Origin: Lachnospiraceae bacterium | GTDB taxonomy: Bacteria; Bacillota; Clostridia; Lachnospirales; Lachnospiraceae | Direction of reading: 5' to 3' | Length of the DNA stretch: 34,315 nucleotides | Assembly: GCA_024698345.1 (NCBI GenBank) | Contig: JAILRH010000176.1 | Span: 1-34,315, forward strand | Position numbers and translations under genes: made by a program | The notes under the pieces: generated by a model | What the model saw: the letters and a program-made list of their open reading frames with translations, nothing else | The model's database searches: none | Told to the model about the DNA's origin: nothing | Shown: positions 1-8,112 of the stretch, one piece after another | How positions within the stretch are numbered: the first letter of the stretch is position 1 | Layout of the letters: each line of letters begins with the position of its first letter

Positions 1-1
1 G

Positions 2-535
2 AGATATTCACGTGGCGACAGCATTTTGGAAATAAAAGAAATGTATGAGGAGATTTTTGATAAGTGGATATATGTATTTGCACCAGATAATTACAATCAG
101 ATATTAAGAATGCTCTCGATAGGGATATGCCTTGAAACAGAAAAGAAGAATATAAAAATGGTTCACAATCTCCTTAAAGGGAATAAAAAAGAGGATTGGT
201 TACTTGAATTTTTGATGTGTACTTATGTGGATGAAAAATATGATAATAATATAAATTTGTTATTTAAAAAAGATTTTGAGAAGTTTAAAGATTTCATTGA
301 AAAATCAAGAAAACCCTCGGATTTGAAACAAATACTAAATAAAGGATGGTATAACGCACGTAGAGAAAACGCGAATTCCCATAATAGAAGTGATTTTACA
401 TATTGTGGATATTGGAGTTTTGAGGCTGGTGCTATAGTAAAATTATTAGGTATAGATGACACTATATTAAAGGATGAGAAATACTATCCTTATGATTTAG
501 TACATTACAGTGAGGTGAAAAATGGGATTGCTTGA
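2..535 (+). CDS. PoNi-type immunity protein (DUF1910/DUF1911), 5' truncated by window edge
   Basis: The reading frame is open to the left edge (it reads RYSRGDS before the first possible TTG at 26), so this is the C-terminal part of a gene that starts outside the window. The N-terminal part, RGDS-x-x-EIKEMYEE, fits the helical PoNi N-terminal domain. The C-terminal block YCGYWSFEAGAIVKLLGIDD followed by YYPYDLVHY is the hallmark I associate with DUF1911/PoNi_C. Proteins of this family neutralise PoNe-type DNase toxins in the cytoplasm of the producing cell and are often carried in tandem as orphan immunity genes. The cognate toxin would be expected upstream, outside the window. Its end overlaps the short ORF at 522. 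Family assignment is from motif memory; specificity is unknown. Confidence 0.75.
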   Translation, partial: RYSRGDSILEIKEMYEEIFDKWIYVFAPDNYNQILRMLSIGICLETEKKNIKMVHNLLKGNKKEDWLLEFLMCTYVDEKYDNNINLLFKKDFEKFKDFIEKSRKPSDLKQILNKGWYNARRENANSHNRSDFTYCGYWSFEAGAIVKLLGIDDTILKDEKYYPYDLVHYSEVKNGIA

Positions 536-584
536 TAGAATTACAAATAAAAAACAGAGTGGAAATACGGATAAGGCATTATGA
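522..584 (+). other. 20-codon ORF, probable displaced N-terminus of the next gene
   Basis: An ATG at 522 is preceded by a good Shine-Dalgarno site (GAGGTG at 511-516) and reads MGLLDRITNKKQSGNTDKAL before a TGA at 582-584. The TGA overlaps the ATG at 581 as ATGA. The peptide looks like the charged leader segment expected before the following protein (SNPHFYSKGDG), and one base change in length would join the two. So this is either a frameshifted start of one gene or a translationally coupled mini-ORF. Confidence 0.55.
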
Positions 585-871
585 GTAATCCACATTTCTA
601 TTCAAAAGGTGATGGAAGTGTTTTCGGTGCTTTTGCGTTAACTGAATCAACAGAAACCATTCTTCCAATTGATCCAAGAAGAGAATATAAAGTTGACGGA
701 AAAATTGTGAATGAATGGAAAATGATACTAATAAGTACAACATTGAACAAGGTTATTGCAGAAACTGACTATTATGAAATAATAGAAAAGATGCGTGAAG
801 ATTCATTAGTAAAAGACAAGACCGTAGTAATAAAAGCTTTAACACTTGAAAAAATGAAGGAATTGATATAG
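581..871 (+). CDS. Hypothetical protein, possibly N-terminally frameshifted
   Basis: A 96-residue soluble protein of unknown function, without signal peptide or membrane segment. Its most distinctive block is HFYSKGDGSVFGAFALTEST near the N-terminus, followed by a segment rich in beta-strand pattern (EWKMILISTTLNKVIAETDYY) and a helical C-terminus. I do not recognise a named domain. The ATG at 581 has only a weak AAGG upstream, whereas the ATG at 522 in another frame has a strong ribosome site and a plausible leader, so the real protein may be about 116 residues with a frameshift near 580. It follows the immunity gene in the same direction with no gap, which suggests co-transcription and possibly a role in the same toxin-immunity locus. 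That last point is inference from position only. Confidence 0.55.
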   Translation: MSNPHFYSKGDGSVFGAFALTESTETILPIDPRREYKVDGKIVNEWKMILISTTLNKVIAETDYYEIIEKMREDSLVKDKTVVIKALTLEKMKELI

Positions 872-923
872 GCGTATAATCAAAGTTACTACTTAATCTT
901 ATATGACAAAATATCAAATAATT

Positions 924-976
924 AAAAATCGCAGAGTTGCATATTGAAAAGATATGCAACCCTGCGATTTTTTGTT
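924..976. terminator. Bidirectional rho-independent terminator
   Basis: A 21-nt arm at 924-944 pairs with 952-972 with one mismatch (A-C on the plus strand, a G-U wobble on the minus strand) around a 7-nt loop. The stem is bounded by A-runs on the left and T-runs on the right, so it can stop the plus-strand immunity operon and, from the other side, argH, which ends at 1041. Confidence 0.85.
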
Positions 977-1040
977 ATATGCAGTCATTCCGGTGTTATC
1001 CTCAAACTATCCTTTAGAACGGATCACTCAAATTTACTTT

Positions 1041-2417
1041 TTAATTATTTGAAAGGTATTCTTTATTAATAGCAATAACTTTGTCCATCATTTCTTTTCC
1101 GGGACCGCCAAGTGTGAGTCTCTTTTCTACACATGTCTTTAAGCTGATTGCCTCGTAAATGTCCTCTTCAAATACAGGGCTGATGGCTTTGAATTCATCA
1201 AGTGTCATATCGTCAAGAGAGATACCTTTGCTCTCGCAGAACAGAACGAGCTGGCCAACAATACCGTGTGCATCTCTAAATGCAACTCCGTGATTAACAA
1301 GATAATCAGCAGCGTCTGTTGCGTTTGTGAATCCGTTCTTTGCACTTGATTCCATATTTTCTTTGTTGAATGTCATTGTATCGATCATTCCTGTGAATAA
1401 TGCAATACAGCCTTTAGTTGTGTCGATAGCGTCAAATGTAAATTCTTTATCTTCCTGCATGTCTTTGTTGTATGCAAGTGGAAGTCCCTTCATAGTTGTG
1501 AGAATAGAAGTGAGTGCACCGTACACACGACCTGTCTTTCCGCGTACAAGTTCAGCAATATCAGGATTCTTTTTCTGTGGCATGATACTTGAACCTGTGC
1601 TGTAAGAATCGTCAATGTTGACGAATCTGTACTCATTTGAATTCCATATAATAATCTCTTCGCAGAATCTGCTAAGATGCATCATGATTGTAGAAAGTGC
1701 AGACATGAGCTCGATAATGTAGTCTCTGTCTGATACTGAATCCATACTATTGAGAGTAGCTCCTGCAAAATCGAGAAGAGAAGCTGTGTACTCTCTGTCT
1801 AATGGATATGTTGTACCTGCTAAAGCACCTGATCCGATAGGAGAGTAGTTCATTCTGTTGTAAATATCTGTAAGACGGCTTTTGTCTCTTTTAAACATCT
1901 CAAAATAAGCGCCGAAGTGATGAGCTAAAGTAACAGGCTGAGCTTTCTGCAAATGTGTGAAGCCCGGCATATATGTCTCTGTGTTTTCTTCCATAACCTT
2001 GATGAGAGACTCAAGAAGAGTTTTGAGAAGGTCATTTAACTCAACAACTTCATCTCTTACGTAAAGTTTCATATCAAGAGCAACCTGATCGTTACGGCTT
2101 CTTCCGGTATGAAGTTTCTTTCCCGGTTCACCGATTCTGTCGATAAGATGAGCTTCAACAAAACTGTGAATATCTTCATGTTCATTTGTAAACTCTAAAG
2201 TTCCGTTTTCGATATCAGCAAGAATACTATTGAGGCCACCTATTATTGCCTCTTTGTCAGCATCAGTGATAATGTTCTGTTTTGCAAGCATAGTAACGTG
2301 AGCAATACTTCCTCTGATATCCTGTTTATAAAATTTCTGATCAAATGATAATGATGCATTAAAATTATGCACTAACTGGTTTGTTTCTTTGGTGAAACGT
2401 CCGCCCCATAATTTCAT
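1041..2417 (-). CDS. argH: Argininosuccinate lyase
   Basis: Catalyses the last step of arginine synthesis, splitting argininosuccinate into arginine and fumarate; a cytoplasmic homotetramer of the fumarase/aspartase superfamily. The 458-residue length is typical. Visible signatures are the N-terminal [16 protein letters not shown] (about 103-111), THLQKAQP (about 154-161) and the superfamily signature [12 protein letters not shown] (about 275-286), which holds the mobile catalytic serine. The ATG at 2415-2417 is preceded, in the minus direction, by AGGAAG at normal spacing and by a good promoter at 2503-2531. No argG or other arginine gene is adjacent, so it appears to be a single-gene transcript ending at the 924-976 terminator. 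Confidence 0.97.
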   Translation of the reverse strand: MKLWGGRFTKETNQLVHNFNASLSFDQKFYKQDIRGSIAHVTMLAKQNIITDADKEAIIGGLNSILADIENGTLEFTNEHEDIHSFVEAHLIDRIGEPGKKLHTGRSRNDQVALDMKLYVRDEVVELNDLLKTLLESLIKVMEENTETYMPGFTHLQKAQPVTLAHHFGAYFEMFKRDKSRLTDIYNRMNYSPIGSGALAGTTYPLDREYTASLLDFAGATLNSMDSVSDRDYIIELMSALSTIMMHLSRFCEEIIIWNSNEYRFVNIDDSYSTGSSIMPQKKNPDIAELVRGKTGRVYGALTSILTTMKGLPLAYNKDMQEDKEFTFDAIDTTKGCIALFTGMIDTMTFNKENMESSAKNGFTNATDAADYLVNHGVAFRDAHGIVGQLVLFCESKGISLDDMTLDEFKAISPVFEEDIYEAISLKTCVEKRLTLGGPGKEMMDKVIAINKEYLSNN

Positions 2418-2502
2418 ATGTATGTACTTCCTTTTTTTATTATTGTGAGCGTAAAATCATTCAAAATAATAGTTGATAAGCTGAATGTTTACACACAAAA
2501 AA

Positions 2503-2531
2503 AGTATAGCATTATATGGGAGGTTTTTCAA
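2503..2531 (-). promoter_or_regulatory. Sigma-A promoter of argH
   Basis: Read on the minus strand: TTGAAA (-35, 2531-2526), 17-bp spacer, TATACT (-10, 2508-2503). It lies about 85 bp before the argH start. I see no obvious ARG-box palindrome in the leader. Confidence 0.65.
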
Positions 2532-2578
2532 ATAGTTACTAAAAATATATAATTATCGTAAAAGAGAGACTTCTGTAC

Positions 2579-2607
2579 TTGAAAATAGAATTAACCAAGA
2601 TTATAAT
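2579..2607 (+). promoter_or_regulatory. Sigma-A promoter of the dihydrouridine synthase operon
   Basis: TTGAAA at 2579-2584, 17-bp spacer, perfect TATAAT at 2602-2607. It would give a leader of roughly 90 nt before the ATG at 2705. Confidence 0.7.
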
Positions 2608-2704
2608 CTAGAAGATGTAATGAAATTATTATTTGTTGAATAATAAACCGTTCTCAAAAAAATGAATAATTTATTTAAGAAAAGATAATTGTTGAGAGGT
2701 AAGA

Positions 2705-3652
2705 ATGAAGATTTATATGGCTCCCCTTGAGGGCATCACAGGATATATTTACAGAAACGCATACGAAGAGAATTTTGGAAAATGCATCGATAAATACTTT
2801 GCGCCTTTCATTGTGCCAAGTGATAACAAGAGGCTCGCCGGCAAGGAAATTAGAGATATAATTCCGGAAAATAATTATATTGATAATATGTATCTGGTGC
2901 CGCAGATTCTGACAAATAATGCAACTCATTTTTTGAAAGCGGCTACTCAGTTAAAAGACATGGGATACAATGAGATTAATTTTAATGCAGGATGTCCCTC
3001 CGGCACAGTTGTTAATAAGAACAGAGGTGCAGGATTCTTAAAAGATCCGATCCATATGAAAAGATTTTTTGATGAAGTGTTTGATGGTGCAGAGAAACTT
3101 GGAGTTAAAGTGTCTGTAAAAACCAGAATAGGATTTGAATCTCCACTTGAGTTTGAGGATATTTTGAAAGTGTTTAATCAGTTTCCTTTTGAGGAAATAA
3201 TAATTCATCCAAGAACCGGAAAGCAGATGTATAAAGGAATTCCGGACATGGAACAATTTGAATATACATTTGATAGCATAAATGTTCCGATTTGTTACAA
3301 TGGTGATATCAACAGCGTTTATGATTACAGTAATATCATTAGTAATTTCAGCGTTAAGGCTGTGATGATTGGAAGAGGAATAATCAGAAATCCAATGCTT
3401 CCGGAGCAGATTGTGTATGGTTGTGATATAGATTATGACAGAATCAGAAAGTTTCACGATGACTACTACCATAAATATTGCGAGGTTATAAATGGTGATA
3501 CACATATTTTGTTCAAAATGAGAGAAGTGTGGATTTATATGTCGGGGATTTTCGAAAATCCTCACAAGTGTCTTAAAATGGTTAGAAAAGCTCAGAGTTT
3601 GAAAGCTTACGATGAGGCAGTTGATAGAATATTTTCAGGTGCACGATTATGA
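2705..3652 (+). CDS. tRNA-dihydrouridine synthase (Dus family)
   Basis: FMN-dependent enzyme that reduces specific uridines in the D-loop of tRNA to dihydrouridine. The 315-residue TIM-barrel protein begins MKIYMAPLEGITGY, the usual FMN-binding strand 1. It carries the family's catalytic cysteine in NFNAGCPSG (Cys97) followed by NKNRGAGFLKDP, then SVKTRIGF, IIIHPRTGKQMYKG and, near the C-terminus, the phosphate-binding VMIGRGIIRNP. A ribosome site (GAGAGG) precedes the ATG. The next gene overlaps it by 4 nt (ATGA), so the two are translationally coupled. Which of the Dus subgroups it belongs to, and therefore which position it modifies, cannot be decided by eye. Confidence 0.92.
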   Translation: MKIYMAPLEGITGYIYRNAYEENFGKCIDKYFAPFIVPSDNKRLAGKEIRDIIPENNYIDNMYLVPQILTNNATHFLKAATQLKDMGYNEINFNAGCPSGTVVNKNRGAGFLKDPIHMKRFFDEVFDGAEKLGVKVSVKTRIGFESPLEFEDILKVFNQFPFEEIIIHPRTGKQMYKGIPDMEQFEYTFDSINVPICYNGDINSVYDYSNIISNFSVKAVMIGRGIIRNPMLPEQIVYGCDIDYDRIRKFHDDYYHKYCEVINGDTHILFKMREVWIYMSGIFENPHKCLKMVRKAQSLKAYDEAVDRIFSGARL

Positions 3653-4008
3653 AAAATAGAAAAAATAATTTGAAAGCAAGAAGAAATAACCGGATATGGA
3701 ATAAGATAGGAATGAAGTATGATGGAATCTGTCCTGTTTGTGGAGGAAATGACTTGATTCATATTTACAGACATGATGCGAGGGCGTGTATTAGTTGTAA
3801 TATATGGCTTGAACCAAAATGTGGAGGAGAAGATTGTGATTGTCCATTCTGTAAAGACAGACCTGACACACCATATGAAGTGTATTGGCTAGAAAAAGAA
3901 ATTCCATCGGATGCATTGGAGGTAAAAAGGTGGAGACAGGATAATTATATGCATAAAGTAGACGGGAAGATAAAACATATTAAAAGATACAAAAATGATA
4001 AAGAATAA
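3649..4008 (+). CDS. Cysteine-rich zinc-ribbon protein, unknown function
   Basis: A 119-residue basic protein with no signal peptide. It has a lysine/arginine-rich N-terminus (KNRKNNLKARRNNR) and eight cysteines in a treble-clef/zinc-ribbon arrangement: CPVC (28, 31), CISC (47, 50), then C58, C63, C65 and C68 in PKCGG-x-DCDCPFC. The two CxxC knuckles suggest one zinc site and the CDCPFC cluster a second. The ATG overlaps the stop of the dihydrouridine synthase as ATGA. The basic tail and zinc sites fit an RNA-binding accessory, perhaps in tRNA metabolism, but that is inference from its neighbour; I do not recognise a named family. Confidence 0.75.
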   Translation: MKNRKNNLKARRNNRIWNKIGMKYDGICPVCGGNDLIHIYRHDARACISCNIWLEPKCGGEDCDCPFCKDRPDTPYEVYWLEKEIPSDALEVKRWRQDNYMHKVDGKIKHIKRYKNDKE

Positions 4009-4010
4009 AG

Positions 4011-4036
4011 ATAAAGAAAAAGAAAAAGAAAAAGAA
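4011..4036 (+). repeat. Purine-rich hexanucleotide run
   Basis: About three to four copies of AAAAAG directly after the zinc-ribbon gene stop and before the terminator stem; a simple-sequence tract without coding continuity. Confidence 0.6.
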
Positions 4037-4092
4037 GCAGCCGTTTTGTGAGTGGTTTATTAATAATCACAAACAAATAGACTGCTTTTTTA
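4035..4092. terminator. Bidirectional terminator between convergent genes
   Basis: AAGCAG (4035-4040) pairs with CTGCTT (4082-4087), and an inner TTTGTGA/TCACAAA pairing lies within. The stem is flanked by A-rich sequence on the left and a T-run on the right. It sits between the convergent zinc-ribbon (+) and rqcH (-) genes. The stem has internal mismatches, so strength is uncertain. Confidence 0.6.
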
Positions 4093-4102
4093 TAGAATTA
4101 TC

Positions 4103-4144
4103 TTGTTTTATTTATTTTGTTTTATTTATTTTGTTTTATTTTAT
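4103..4144 (+). repeat. 14-bp tandem repeat, three copies
   Basis: TTGTTTTATTTATT at 4103-4116 and 4117-4130, then a third copy with a mismatch from 4131 that runs into the stop codon of rqcH (4141-4143). Likely slippage-prone sequence. Confidence 0.7.
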
Positions 4145-5877
4145 TTAACTTCTTCAATTCCTGATATATCAGGTGAAATTGCCATTGAATAATTGGTATG
4201 ATATATTACAAAACCAGGCATGGCACCGGCGACTTTTTTGACGTTCTTTCTCATGGTGTAATCAATTTCAACTTTTTCCTGACCGCTTCCTTTTGAGAAG
4301 TGAGCGGCAAGGCGGGCTGCTTCTTCAAATACGATATCCGGAAGCTCATCGCCATTAGTTTTAACAATGACGTGTGAGCCGGGGAATGCCTTTGAGTGGA
4401 ACCACCAGTCGCCTCCATTTGCTACCTTAAATGTGAGTTCTTCGTTTTGGATATTGTTTTTGCCCACATACATGTGGTAGCCTCCGGTTGAAATGAAGTG
4501 AAGAGGTTTACTCTTAAAACGTTCTTTCTTGTTAGTTGAACGTTTCTTGATGTAACCGGTCTGTACTAATTCGTTTTTGATTTCCTTGAGGTCTGTTTCA
4601 TTTTGTGCAATATCCAGAGAAACGCTAATTGTTTCAAGATAATCGATTGATGCTTTTGTCTCTAGAACAATAGATGAGAGAGCGTCTCCTGTTCTTTTGA
4701 GTTTGGCATATTTATCAAAATACTTCTTTGCATTTTCTATAGGAGTGAGAGTTGGATCCAAAGGGATTTTAACCGTCTCACCGGTGTAAAAGTTTTCACA
4801 TTCACATTCTTTAGAACCTGCTTCAACAGAATAACCGTAAGTTGTAAGCAGTTCTCCGTAAACTTTATATTTGTCCTTTTTTTCTGTGTCCTTCAATTGC
4901 TTGAGCTGAAGGGCATATTTTTTATTGTCCTTCTCAAGAGCAGTGTTGACGATACGTCTTAAATCAAAGGACTTCTGCTTGATACGAGTAGACTCGTTTT
5001 TCTTCTTATAAAAAGATTCAAGCAACTCACTCATACTGTCAAAGGAAATTTCGTTGCAGTCTGCGTAACAAAGTAGAGGAAAAGCATTGAACTCAACATA
5101 TGAGCCATCCTTTTCGTAAATAACAGGAGAGAACTCTCCTGACTTAACAATGGCAATAATCTTTGCAAAATTGCTCCAGATTAAATCCTTGGCACCGTCA
5201 TCGATAACAGTGGCAGGAAGTGAGGAGTCAACATTGGCTCTGTAACAAATCTCTTCGGCAACAACAGGACTGATACCTGTAAGTGAAGAGTAGATGGCTT
5301 TGGATAAATTGCATGCCTTAGAATATACAACTGTATCAAAAGCAGTCCTGTCAACAGTCAGTGGGTTTTCTTTATTCATTGTATCCGGAATAAAATATTC
5401 TCTACCGGGAAGAACCTGTCTGACTGAACTCATCACAGAGGAAATATGTTTAATACTGTCCACTATCATATTCTTGTCATCACAGAAAATGATATTACTG
5501 TGTTTACCCATAAGTTCTATAATAAGGTGCTTAATACAGACATCGCCCATCTCATCTAAATGCTGTAATTCAAAATCTATAATTCTCTCAAGTCCCGGCT
5601 GCGTAATAGAAACAATGCGACCGCTGTTGATATGCTTTCTCAAAAGCATACAAAAATTAGGTGCAGTCAGAGGACTTGGTTTGGATGATTCTGTGAAATA
5701 GACAAGTGGAAGAGATGCATTTACAGATAATAACATCTTATATTGTGATTTGTTTGCCTTAAATGTAATCATGAGCTCATCCGGTTCGGTCTGAGCTATT
5801 TTATATATACGACCTTCGTCTAATGTTTTATTAAATTCGCTTATTAAACTGCTGACAGTAATTCCGTCAAATGCCAT
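4141..5877 (-). CDS. rqcH: RqcH / NFACT-family protein (fibronectin-binding FbpA homologue), ribosome rescue factor
   Basis: The 578-residue NFACT protein matches bacterial RqcH, which binds obstructed 50S subunits and recruits tRNA-Ala to add alanine tails to stalled chains. The N-terminal NFACT-N domain starts MAFDGITVSSLISE and contains NFCMLLRKHI (about 74-83) and ELMGKHSNIIF. A coiled-coil region follows (about residues 290-430), then the NFACT-R domain from YHMYVGKNN through DWWFHSKAFPGSHV to VKKVAGAMPGFVIY. At the position of the functionally critical Asp97-Arg98 of Bacillus RqcH this protein has Glu97-Arg98 (GLERII), a conservative change. The start is supported by AAAGGA upstream. 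Older annotation as a fibronectin-binding protein describes the same family. Confidence 0.9.
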   Translation of the reverse strand: MAFDGITVSSLISEFNKTLDEGRIYKIAQTEPDELMITFKANKSQYKMLLSVNASLPLVYFTESSKPSPLTAPNFCMLLRKHINSGRIVSITQPGLERIIDFELQHLDEMGDVCIKHLIIELMGKHSNIIFCDDKNMIVDSIKHISSVMSSVRQVLPGREYFIPDTMNKENPLTVDRTAFDTVVYSKACNLSKAIYSSLTGISPVVAEEICYRANVDSSLPATVIDDGAKDLIWSNFAKIIAIVKSGEFSPVIYEKDGSYVEFNAFPLLCYADCNEISFDSMSELLESFYKKKNESTRIKQKSFDLRRIVNTALEKDNKKYALQLKQLKDTEKKDKYKVYGELLTTYGYSVEAGSKECECENFYTGETVKIPLDPTLTPIENAKKYFDKYAKLKRTGDALSSIVLETKASIDYLETISVSLDIAQNETDLKEIKNELVQTGYIKKRSTNKKERFKSKPLHFISTGGYHMYVGKNNIQNEELTFKVANGGDWWFHSKAFPGSHVIVKTNGDELPDIVFEEAARLAAHFSKGSGQEKVEIDYTMRKNVKKVAGAMPGFVIYHTNYSMAISPDISGIEEVK

Positions 5878-6059
5878 AATGATATATCCTTTCTGTTTTT
5901 TATAATAATAAAGTGTATAGCTATGTTAATTGAATAGTTAATAGCAATAATTAATATAAATAACAATAGAATTGTATTATTTATTATATCATTAGTCAAT
6001 TATCCTGTTACTATCAATTAGTCAAATTCGTCTTGTCGTCAAATAGAAATTTTGCTATC

Positions 6060-6088
6060 TTGACGGTGCTTTATAAATGAATTATAAT
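6060..6088 (+). promoter_or_regulatory. Sigma-A promoter of yicC-gmk-rpoZ
   Basis: TTGACG at 6060-6065, 17-bp spacer, perfect TATAAT at 6083-6088, about 100 nt before the yicC start at 6193. The rest of the 315-bp gap between rqcH and yicC is AT-rich, with two TCAATTA/TAGTCAA-type repeated words and no gene. Confidence 0.75.
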
Positions 6089-6192
6089 AAATTGATAATT
6101 TGTGTTCATAAGCTGATTACGAATACAAGTTGTCATTGGTTTTTAGCAACTCAAACGAATATAGCATTTTATTAAATACCAGGGGTGAATTA

Positions 6193-7071
6193 ATGATAAA
6201 CAGTATGACAGGTTTTGGCAGATGTGAAGTGTCAAAAGATGGCAAAAAGGTTACTGTGGAGATGAAATCAGTCAACCACAGATACCTTGAACTGAACATC
6301 AAGATGCCAAAGAAGTTTAATTTTATAGAGAGTGACATAAGAAACAAAGTAAAGCAGTATCTCGAGAGAGGAAAGGTTGATATCTTTGTTTCATATGAGA
6401 ATCTCACAGAAGGAGATGTCAGTCTCAAATATAACAAAGCTCTTGCAAAAGAATATTATGAATTGTATAAGACTATCGGAACAGAGTTTGATGTTGAACT
6501 CAAGCTCGACAGCAACGTTATTGCAAGAAGTCCTGAAGTTATTATTATGGAAGAGCAGAATGAGGACGAAGAGACTCTGACGGAATTGTTGCTTACGGCA
6601 ATTCAGGGTGCTTGTGAGAAGATGGTTGAAACCCGTAATAAGGAAGGAGAACATCTCAAACAGGATTTGCTTGGTAAACTGAATGAGATTCTTGAGATTG
6701 TTGATTTCTTAAAAGAGAGATCGCCTCAGATTATTCAGGAATACCGCGAAAAGATCACTTCAAAGATAGAAGAACTTCTTGACAACACTCAGATTGATGA
6801 GTCGAGAATTGCACAGGAAGTTATTATTTTTGCCGATAAGATATGTATAGATGAAGAGATTGTAAGACTTGAAAGTCATGTGAAGGCTATGAGAGATTCT
6901 CTTAGTGCCGGTGGTGCAGTGGGTAGAAAGCTTGACTTTATTGCCCAGGAGATGAATAGAGAGGCTAACACAACTTTATCAAAGACAACAGATGTGGAAA
7001 TCTCTAATAGAGCAATTAAGTTAAAGACAGACATCGAGAAGGTCAGAGAACAGATTCAGAATATAGAATAA
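6193..7071 (+). CDS. yicC: YicC-family endoribonuclease
   Basis: A 292-residue protein of the YicC/YloC family; members from E. coli and Bacillus act as endoribonucleases affecting mRNA and small-RNA turnover. The diagnostic start MINSMTGFGR and the following SVNHRYLELNIKMPKKF are present, as are the C-terminal family blocks FIAQEMNREANTTLSK and DVEISNRAIKLKTDIEKVREQIQNIE. The frame is open 21 codons further upstream. I chose the ATG at 6193 because AGGGGTG lies just before it and the family begins at this motif. It is the first gene of an apparent yicC-gmk-rpoZ operon, an order common in Firmicutes. Confidence 0.93.
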   Translation: MINSMTGFGRCEVSKDGKKVTVEMKSVNHRYLELNIKMPKKFNFIESDIRNKVKQYLERGKVDIFVSYENLTEGDVSLKYNKALAKEYYELYKTIGTEFDVELKLDSNVIARSPEVIIMEEQNEDEETLTELLLTAIQGACEKMVETRNKEGEHLKQDLLGKLNEILEIVDFLKERSPQIIQEYREKITSKIEELLDNTQIDESRIAQEVIIFADKICIDEEIVRLESHVKAMRDSLSAGGAVGRKLDFIAQEMNREANTTLSKTTDVEISNRAIKLKTDIEKVREQIQNIE

Positions 7072-7161
7072 TATTTCAGAATCGCAATTGGATTCAGATA
7101 TTTAATTATATTACGTAATCACAATTATATTCTTTTGATAAATGATATTAGGAGGCAGATC

Positions 7162-7788
7162 ATGAGTGAAGGTCAGTTAGTGATTATTTCAGGATTTTCC
7201 GGAGTTGGAAAAGGAACAGTGGTTAAGAAGATTATTGAAAAATATGACGATTGCGTTGTTTCAGTTTCAGCAACAACAAGGGACCCAAGACCGGGTGAAA
7301 AAGAAGGTGTTCACTACTTTTATAAGACACGTGAAGAATTTAAGCAGATGATTGAGGATGATAAGTTTTTGGAATATGCAGAATTTGTAGGAAACTTATA
7401 TGGAACACCTAAAGATTTTGTTGAGAAAAGTATCGAAGAAGGAAAGAATGTAATTTTGGAAATCGAAGTTCAGGGCACTTTAAAGGTAAAAGAAGAAGCC
7501 CCGGACGCAAAGCTTATTTTTGTTTTACCACCAAGTGCTGAAGCACTCAAAGACAGACTTGTAGGCAGGGGCTCTGAATCTACAGAGGTAATAAGACAGA
7601 GACTATTAAGAGCTGCTGAAGAGACTGAGTTCATGGATTATTATGATTATTATGTTGTTAACGGTGTTGTTGAGGATTGTGCAAAAGACATCAAAGACAT
7701 TATCGATGACAACTTTAATAATAAGCTTGATGAGAGCTTTATAAAAAAAATAAAAGAAGATATTAAGGCATTTTCGAAAGGAGTTTAA
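7162..7788 (+). CDS. gmk: Guanylate kinase
   Basis: Phosphorylates GMP to GDP with ATP, an essential cytoplasmic step in GTP/dGTP supply. The 208-residue protein begins MSEGQLVIISGFSGVGKGT, with the P-loop at residues 11-18. The GMP-binding segment SATTRDPRPGEKEGVHY follows, then the LEYAEFVGNLYGTP block, and later IFVLPPSAEALKDRL with the lid arginines (RQRLLRAAEE). The start at 7162 is set by AGGAGG at 7150-7155; nine codons upstream are also open but lack a ribosome site. In Bacillus a small remA gene sits between yicC and gmk. Here the gap is only 90 nt, with no room for it. Confidence 0.96.
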   Translation: MSEGQLVIISGFSGVGKGTVVKKIIEKYDDCVVSVSATTRDPRPGEKEGVHYFYKTREEFKQMIEDDKFLEYAEFVGNLYGTPKDFVEKSIEEGKNVILEIEVQGTLKVKEEAPDAKLIFVLPPSAEALKDRLVGRGSESTEVIRQRLLRAAEETEFMDYYDYYVVNGVVEDCAKDIKDIIDDNFNNKLDESFIKKIKEDIKAFSKGV

Positions 7789-7792
7789 AGAT

Positions 7793-8035
7793 ATGTTACA
7801 TCCATCATATACAGATTTAATGGCAGTAGTTAACAGCGATGTTGAAGAGGGAGAACAGCCGGTAGTACAGAGCAGATACTCAATCGTTATGGCTACATCA
7901 AAAAGAGCACGTCAGATTATTGCAGGAGATGAACCAATGGTTAGAGGCAATGATAAGAAGCCTTTGTCAACAGCAGTTGAAGAGTTATACCAGGGTGAAC
8001 TTAAGATAATCGGCGATGAGGACGATGAAGAATAA
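7793..8035 (+). CDS. rpoZ: RNA polymerase omega subunit
   Basis: The 80-residue omega subunit aids folding and assembly of the beta-prime subunit of RNA polymerase. The family pattern is visible: an N-terminal MLHPSYTDL, then SRYSIVMATSKRARQI, which matches the usual Y-x-L-V-x-x-A-x-x-RAR-x-I helix, and the later KPLSTAVEELYQGELKI. The acidic tail (GDEDDEE) is normal for Firmicutes. The ribosome site AAGGAG lies inside the end of gmk and only 4 nt separate the two genes, so they are co-translated. A terminator-like hairpin follows. Confidence 0.92.
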   Translation: MLHPSYTDLMAVVNSDVEEGEQPVVQSRYSIVMATSKRARQIIAGDEPMVRGNDKKPLSTAVEELYQGELKIIGDEDDEE

Positions 8036-8047
8036 TTAGTGAATTAG

Positions 8048-8080
8048 AGGGGTTGTCTTAGACGCCCCTTTTATTGTTTT
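8048..8080 (+). terminator. Rho-independent terminator after rpoZ
   Basis: AGGGG (8048-8052) pairs with CCCCT (8065-8069), with an inner GTCT/AGAC pairing, followed by a T-rich tract. A two-for-one bulge interrupts the stem, so partial read-through into rimO is possible. Confidence 0.65.
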
Positions 8081-8112
8081 GTTATTTTCACTTGGAGGGA
8101 AAGGATTTTTAG

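Noticed and set aside
2536-2643. A 35-codon open stretch ending VMKLLFVE before a TAA, looking like a gene remnant
   Set aside because: It has no start codon or ribosome site, and a full TTGAAA-17-TATAAT promoter for the next gene lies inside it, which explains the sequence better.
3038-3565. Minus-strand ORF of 175 codons opposite the dihydrouridine synthase
   Set aside because: Antisense shadow with low-complexity hydrophobic composition and no start signals.
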